Assembly: GCA_031553655.1 (NCBI GenBank)
Contig: JAVBLG010000131.1
Span: 1-8,674 of the forward strand
Direction: 5' to 3'
Length of the DNA: 8,674 nt
Origin: JAVBLG01 sp031553655
GTDB lineage: Bacteria; Desulfobacterota; Desulfovibrionia; Desulfovibrionales; Desulfovibrionaceae
The first letter of the stretch is position 1, and the number at the start of each line of letters is the position of its first letter. The position numbers and the translations under genes were made by a program. Positions 5,412 to 8,674 of this stretch are shown in pieces. The notes under the pieces are model-generated. The model saw nothing but the letters and a program-made list of their open reading frames with translations. It had not been told where the DNA came from and ran no database searches.

Positions 5412-7586
5412 TTACACGCCGGGAATATTATATTTCTTCATTTTTGAGTAAAGTGTTGTTCTGCTGATGCCTAACTGCGAGGCGGCGAGCTTTTTGTTGC
5501 CTTCGGCCTTGGCCAGAGCATTGATGATGGCTTCCTGCTCGCTGTGTTCCAGAGCGGCCGAGGGCTGCATGCCGGTGACGCGGGCCGGAAGCTCGGCGGG
5601 GGTAATCTGCCCGTCCGGAGCCAGCAGGGCGGCCTGAGCTATGCAGTTTTCCAGTTCGCGCACATTGCCGGGCCAGGGATATTGCAGCAGGATCTGGCGG
5701 GCGGCATTGTTGATGCTCAAATCTTTGCCGTATTCGGCGGCATAGCGCTCCAGAAAATACCGGATCAACAGGTTTATGTCGCCCGGCCTTTCCCGCAGTG
5801 GCGGAACAAAAAGGGAAACCACATCCAGGCGATAGTACAGGTCTTCGCGGAAGCGCCCGCTTTTCACCGCTTCGGCCATTATTCTGTTGGTGGCGGCGAT
5901 CACGCGCACGTCAACCGGAACGCTTTTATTGCCGCCCACCCTTTCGATGACCTTTTCCTGAAGAACGCGCAAAAGCTTCACCTGGGCCGAAGCCGATATT
6001 TCGCCTATTTCATCCAGAAAAACCGTGCCGCCCCCGGCCTGTTCAAAACGGCCCTGGCGCATCCTGTCCGCCCCGGTGAACGCGCCTTTCTCATGGCCGA
6101 AAAGCTCGCTTTCCAAAAGCGTGTCCTGATAGGCCGCGCAATTGATTACAATAAAGGGCTTGTCGCGTCTGGGGCTGAGGGTGTGAACGGCCCTGGCCAC
6201 CAGTTCCTTGCCGGTGCCGCTTTCGCCCTGAATGAGCACGGACGCTTCGCTGGGCGACACGTCTTCGATGCGTTTGTAAAGCAGGCGCATTTTGTCGTCA
6301 TGCCCGACCAGGCCGTAAAAGTGATCCTGATCCGTGAAGCGCTCACGCAGCTTTTTCATAGCGTCCTCGTATTCCATGGCCCGGCAAAGGCAACCGGCCA
6401 CCTGGCCCAGAACCAGGTTAATCAACGCAATTTCGCTTTTGTCGCAACGGCAGCCCGGAGCGCAGCCGGAAATGAACAGCCCGCACACCTTGTTTTCGTG
6501 GCGTATGGGAATATGAACCTGACCGGCGCAGGCCGCGAACCTCTCGGGAACCAGCGGAGGCGGCAGCGTTTCCGGATGCCCGGACTCGGCCACGGCGTCG
6601 GCGGCCTGCAAAGCGGCGCGCACAAGCTCGTGGCCGGATATTCTTTCAATATTGTACGTGGAAACGCTTAAAAGGGAATTCCCGTCCCGCTCGAAAAACA
6701 GCAGGGCCACATCCGCGCAATGCAGAATGCCCCGGCACTGGCTGAGCAGGAATTGCCCCATGGCGCGCAGGTCGCGCCGCCCGGCCACGCCGGTAATGAT
6801 CGTGTTGCAGGTGGCCAGTTGCTCATGGGAGCGGGCCACTTTACGCCTGTTTTCCTCCAACCGCCGCAGCATGTCGCGGAACGAATCGGCCAGATTAACT
6901 ATTTCGCGCTGCCCGGCTATATTTTGCAGCCGGTTTAAAAGCTCCGCCTCTTTTTCTCCGCCTTCACCCACTTGTCTGCTTACTTCGGCCAGAGTTTCCA
7001 GAGGGCGGGTGAGCCGTCTGAGCAGCAAAAACACCCCGGAGAGCGTGAGCAGCAAAACAGCCGCGGCGGTAATGGCGGTTTCGCTCCAAAGGCGCATCAG
7101 GCGCATCCCGGCATCGTTTTCGGACACTCCGATATGCACTGTTCCGGCTTTTCCTTCGTAAATGGGGCAAGCCACATCCAGAATTGTTTCATCGGATTTG
7201 GCAAAGCGGAATTGCTTTACCCCGCATGAGGCGGCTCCATTTGCGCTTTTAGGCCCGTTAAAATCGATCAGATCAATGGGCAGCCCTTTTTCAAAAGTGT
7301 GGGCCAGCACATGGGAGGAACGCTCCACAAAGGCATAGGAAAGTTTATGCTGCTCCACAAGAGAATCCAACAATTTCTGGATGGAGGTCACGTCATTGAC
7401 CAGTACAAGATCGCTCAGGTGAACGGCCAGGCTCTGGGCCAGAGTGCCGCCTTGGGCTTCAAGAGCTTCTTCCAGGCTTTGCGAATAGCGCCCTGAAACC
7501 AGAAAGGCGATTAGCAGATAGCCCAGCAGGGTCAGTCCGCCCACCGTGATCAGGAGTTTGCTTCTCAGGCTTTGCGCGTATTTCAT
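5412..7586 (-). CDS. Membrane-bound sigma-54-dependent activator (sensor, HAMP, GAF, AAA+, HTH)
   Basis: This 724-residue one-piece signal receptor and transcription activator has helix TM1 (about 11-30), a periplasmic domain (31-168) with C121 and C140, and TM2 (169-189). A HAMP-like linker (190-242) and a cysteine-rich GAF-like domain (about 262-402) follow. The AAA+ sigma-54 interaction domain (about 425-645) has Walker A GESGTGKE at 454-461, the sigma-54 contact loop GAFTGA at 501-506, Walker B with D525-E526 and the arginine-rich R-F-R-E-D-L-Y-Y-R-L at 578-587. A Fis-type helix-turn-helix (about 683-719, L-G-I-S-R-T-T-L-Y) ends the protein. All key ATPase motifs are intact. There is no receiver or kinase domain, so signalling would pass from periplasm to AAA+ within one chain. 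The ATG at 7586 overlaps the stop of the PhnD-like gene by 4 nt. Its likely target is the reductase operon downstream. The specific signal is not visible. Confidence 0.9.
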   Translation of the reverse strand: MKYAQSLRSKLLITVGGLTLLGYLLIAFLVSGRYSQSLEEALEAQGGTLAQSLAVHLSDLVLVNDVTSIQKLLDSLVEQHKLSYAFVERSSHVLAHTFEKGLPIDLIDFNGPKSANGAASCGVKQFRFAKSDETILDVACPIYEGKAGTVHIGVSENDAGMRLMRLWSETAITAAAVLLLTLSGVFLLLRRLTRPLETLAEVSRQVGEGGEKEAELLNRLQNIAGQREIVNLADSFRDMLRRLEENRRKVARSHEQLATCNTIITGVAGRRDLRAMGQFLLSQCRGILHCADVALLFFERDGNSLLSVSTYNIERISGHELVRAALQAADAVAESGHPETLPPPLVPERFAACAGQVHIPIRHENKVCGLFISGCAPGCRCDKSEIALINLVLGQVAGCLCRAMEYEDAMKKLRERFTDQDHFYGLVGHDDKMRLLYKRIEDVSPSEASVLIQGESGTGKELVARAVHTLSPRRDKPFIVINCAAYQDTLLESELFGHEKGAFTGADRMRQGRFEQAGGGTVFLDEIGEISASAQVKLLRVLQEKVIERVGGNKSVPVDVRVIAATNRIMAEAVKSGRFREDLYYRLDVVSLFVPPLRERPGDINLLIRYFLERYAAEYGKDLSINNAARQILLQYPWPGNVRELENCIAQAALLAPDGQITPAELPARVTGMQPSAALEHSEQEAIINALAKAEGNKKLAASQLGISRTTLYSKMKKYNIPGV

Positions 7587-8530
7587 TGCCGTTCAGCCTG
7601 CCGCACATTTTGCTGCATCTCGCGAATGGAGCCGTACCAGGCGTCTTCGGCCGCGATGAAGCGATCTATGAGCAGGGCATGCAATATTTCCGCGCCCTCC
7701 GGATTTTTGTGCATGTCAAACAGGGCCGTCTGGATGGCTTTGCGCCGTTCAGCAGGCATAGCCGCAGATGCCACAAAGGGTGGAATGCCGTATTCTTCCG
7801 ATTTTTTGATGACTCTGGTTTTGGCGGTGATTTCCGATTTGTTGTGTTCGTAAAAATCCCAGATCAGGCTGTCAACGGCCGCTCCGTCCACAAGGCCACG
7901 GGCCACGGCATAAATGGAATTGTCATGGCTGTAGGTGTAGATGGTTTCCTTGAAATAGCTTTCCGGAACCGCGCCTTGCCCGGCCAGCCAGAAGCGCGGC
8001 ACAAGGGAGCCGGTATTGGAGTCGGGATCGGTAAAGGCGAAAGTTTTGCCGCGCAGATCTTCCATGGTTTGCTCGTCGCTGTCCTTGCGCACAATCAAAT
8101 AGGATTGATAGGTGTGGCGTCCCTTGATTTCCGGGGTGGCCAGAAGAACGGCTTTCTGTTTCCCTGCGCTCAGCACATAGGGGCCGGAGCATATAAAGGC
8201 CAGTTGTATCTCGCCGGAAGCCAGCAGGTCGTTTATTTCCGCGTAGGTTTTTCTCTGCACCAGCTCCACGCGCGCGCCCATGGCCCGCCCCAGGTAATTG
8301 AGCAGGCGTTTGTAGTAAATCTCCGTGTCTTTGGGGGAGATCATGGCTCCGATGGCCACCTTTAACACGGGCTCGGACATTGCCGTGGCCGGTGCGGGCG
8401 GCGAAGGCAGCACAACATCCGTGCGCAATACCGGTATGTTGCCCGATGGTTTGAAAAATATGAAAAAGGCCGCCACAAAGGCCAGAATCAGGCAAAGCGG
8501 CAATAAGACTAGTGTTATGTCATTCAGCAA
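7583..8530 (-). CDS. Membrane-anchored PhnD-like periplasmic binding protein, probable sensor partner
   Basis: The protein of about 315 residues has one N-terminal hydrophobic helix (about 6-26), a Pro/Ala-rich linker (to ~52) and a periplasmic binding fold of the phosphonate-binding PhnD type (about 54-305). Typical are the opening L-K-V-A-I-G-A-M, I-Q-L-A-F-I-C-S-G-P-Y (108-118) and the ligand-loop segment F-T-D-P-D-S-N-T-G-S (166-175). No lipobox cysteine is seen and no ABC transporter genes lie nearby, so a sensing role is more likely than transport. TtrS sensor kinases carry the same kind of domain, and the 4-nt ATGA overlap with the sigma-54 activator points to a sensor-regulator pair. 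The start is doubtful: the only start codon near the helix is a TTG at 8530 without a ribosome site, an in-frame stop lies at 8551-8549, and the region overlaps the end of a transposase gene. The 5' end may therefore be truncated. Confidence 0.8.
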   Translation of the reverse strand: MLNDITLVLLPLCLILAFVAAFFIFFKPSGNIPVLRTDVVLPSPPAPATAMSEPVLKVAIGAMISPKDTEIYYKRLLNYLGRAMGARVELVQRKTYAEINDLLASGEIQLAFICSGPYVLSAGKQKAVLLATPEIKGRHTYQSYLIVRKDSDEQTMEDLRGKTFAFTDPDSNTGSLVPRFWLAGQGAVPESYFKETIYTYSHDNSIYAVARGLVDGAAVDSLIWDFYEHNKSEITAKTRVIKKSEEYGIPPFVASAAMPAERRKAIQTALFDMHKNPEGAEILHALLIDRFIAAEDAWYGSIREMQQNVRQAERQ

Positions 8531-8674
8531 ATGCCGGATAAAGCCGTTTTAGCTTGATCCGGGCATCTGCGGTCGTAAACTGCCAATCAATCTTGGCACC
8601 CGCAGTATTTCTTTGCGCCTGCCAGTGATTTACTTCCTCTCTCATCACTCCAATATTATCCATTCGGCGAGACA
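8520..8674 (-). CDS. IS630-family transposase, C-terminal part (5' end outside window)
   Basis: The minus strand is open from the right edge to a TGA at 8522-8520, about 50 residues. It ends with I-D-W-Q-F-T-T-A-D-A-R-I-K-L-K-R-L-Y-P, the characteristic C-terminus of one IS630 (DDE) transposase group, preceded by the usual W-Q-A-Q-R-N segment. The DDE catalytic residues are outside the window, so whether the transposase is intact is unknown. The stop lies 8-10 nt inside the proposed first codons of the PhnD-like gene, and both read in the same direction, so transcription entering from the element could drive the sensor-regulator pair. Confidence 0.8.
   Translation of the reverse strand, partial: SRRMDNIGVMREEVNHWQAQRNTAGAKIDWQFTTADARIKLKRLYPAFAE
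8531..8566 (-). repeat. Strong imperfect hairpin at the end of the transposase gene
   Basis: The plus-strand arms ATGCCGGATAAAGC (8531-8544) and GCTTGATCCGGGCAT (8552-8566) pair over 13 bp with one bulged G and one mismatch around a 7-nt loop. On the minus strand it ends 1 nt before the TTG proposed as sensor start. Only a short T tract follows, so termination would be weak. It could hide a ribosome site or slow readthrough from the transposase into the sensor gene. Confidence 0.6.

Larger units (their letters stand above)
8510..8674 (-). mobile_element. IS630-family insertion sequence, one end inside window (boundary inferred)
   Basis: The right edge carries the 3' end of an IS630-type transposase gene, so one end of the element must lie near or just below 8520. 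A CTAG at 8509-8512, nine bases past the transposase stop, is the kind of TA-containing target IS630 is known to prefer. It is a candidate boundary. The terminal inverted repeat cannot be confirmed because the other end is off the window. Confidence 0.55.

Noticed and set aside
5544..6671. 375-codon plus-strand open frame
   Set aside because: Antisense to the AAA+ and GAF regions of the activator, whose Walker and GAFTGA motifs prove the minus-strand frame.
7586..8365. 259-codon plus-strand open frame
   Set aside because: Antisense shadow of the PhnD-like gene; no recognisable domain.

Overview
The window looks like part of the genome of an anaerobic, respiratory delta-proteobacterium of the Desulfovibrio type. 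This is an inference from gene content (a Tat-exported molybdopterin reductase, a four-cluster ferredoxin, an NrfD-type membrane anchor, a dihaem cytochrome c and a sigma-54 activator), from the fairly GC-rich coding sequence and from clear AAGGAG ribosome sites. No rRNA, tRNA or CRISPR is visible.

Layout. Positions 1-350 (+) hold the C-terminal end of a dihaem c-type cytochrome whose start lies outside the window. It converges on a long block in which every gene is on the minus strand. Read in the direction of transcription (right to left), the block begins with the last ~50 codons of an IS630-family transposase (8674-8520). Next come a membrane-anchored PhnD-like periplasmic binding protein (8530-7583) and a membrane-bound sigma-54 activator (7586-5412) that overlaps it by 4 nt. 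A 271-nt AT-rich regulatory gap (5411-5141) carries a sigma-54-like promoter and a large inverted repeat. After the gap comes a tetrathionate-reductase-like operon in the order B (four-cluster ferredoxin), C (NrfD-type anchor), A (molybdopterin catalytic subunit). It closes with a strong hairpin terminator at 422-461.

How the parts would work together. In enterobacteria the TtrS sensor kinase has a PhnD-like periplasmic sensor and activates ttrBCA through TtrR. Here the PhnD-like sensor is a separate anchored protein, translationally coupled to a one-piece receptor (transmembrane sensor, HAMP, GAF, AAA+ and Fis-type HTH). That receptor could activate the BCA promoter directly, without phosphotransfer. 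The reductase would take electrons from the quinol pool through C and B and deliver them to the Mo site of A outside the cytoplasmic membrane.

Condition of the locus. The operon appears damaged. An apparent deletion joins the end of B to the middle of C out of frame (about 4464-4481), removing the B tail and roughly the first two membrane helices of C. A second lesion, a 1-nt frameshift near 4030-4041, breaks what is left of C. A is full length but carries a perfect in-frame 15-bp tandem duplication. At the other end, the IS630 transposase runs into the first codons of the sensor gene, which has no convincing start codon or ribosome site, so its native 5' end and promoter may be gone. The simplest reading is a recently transferred or host-associated locus starting to decay. 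Assembly or sequencing error at the two C lesions has to be excluded first.
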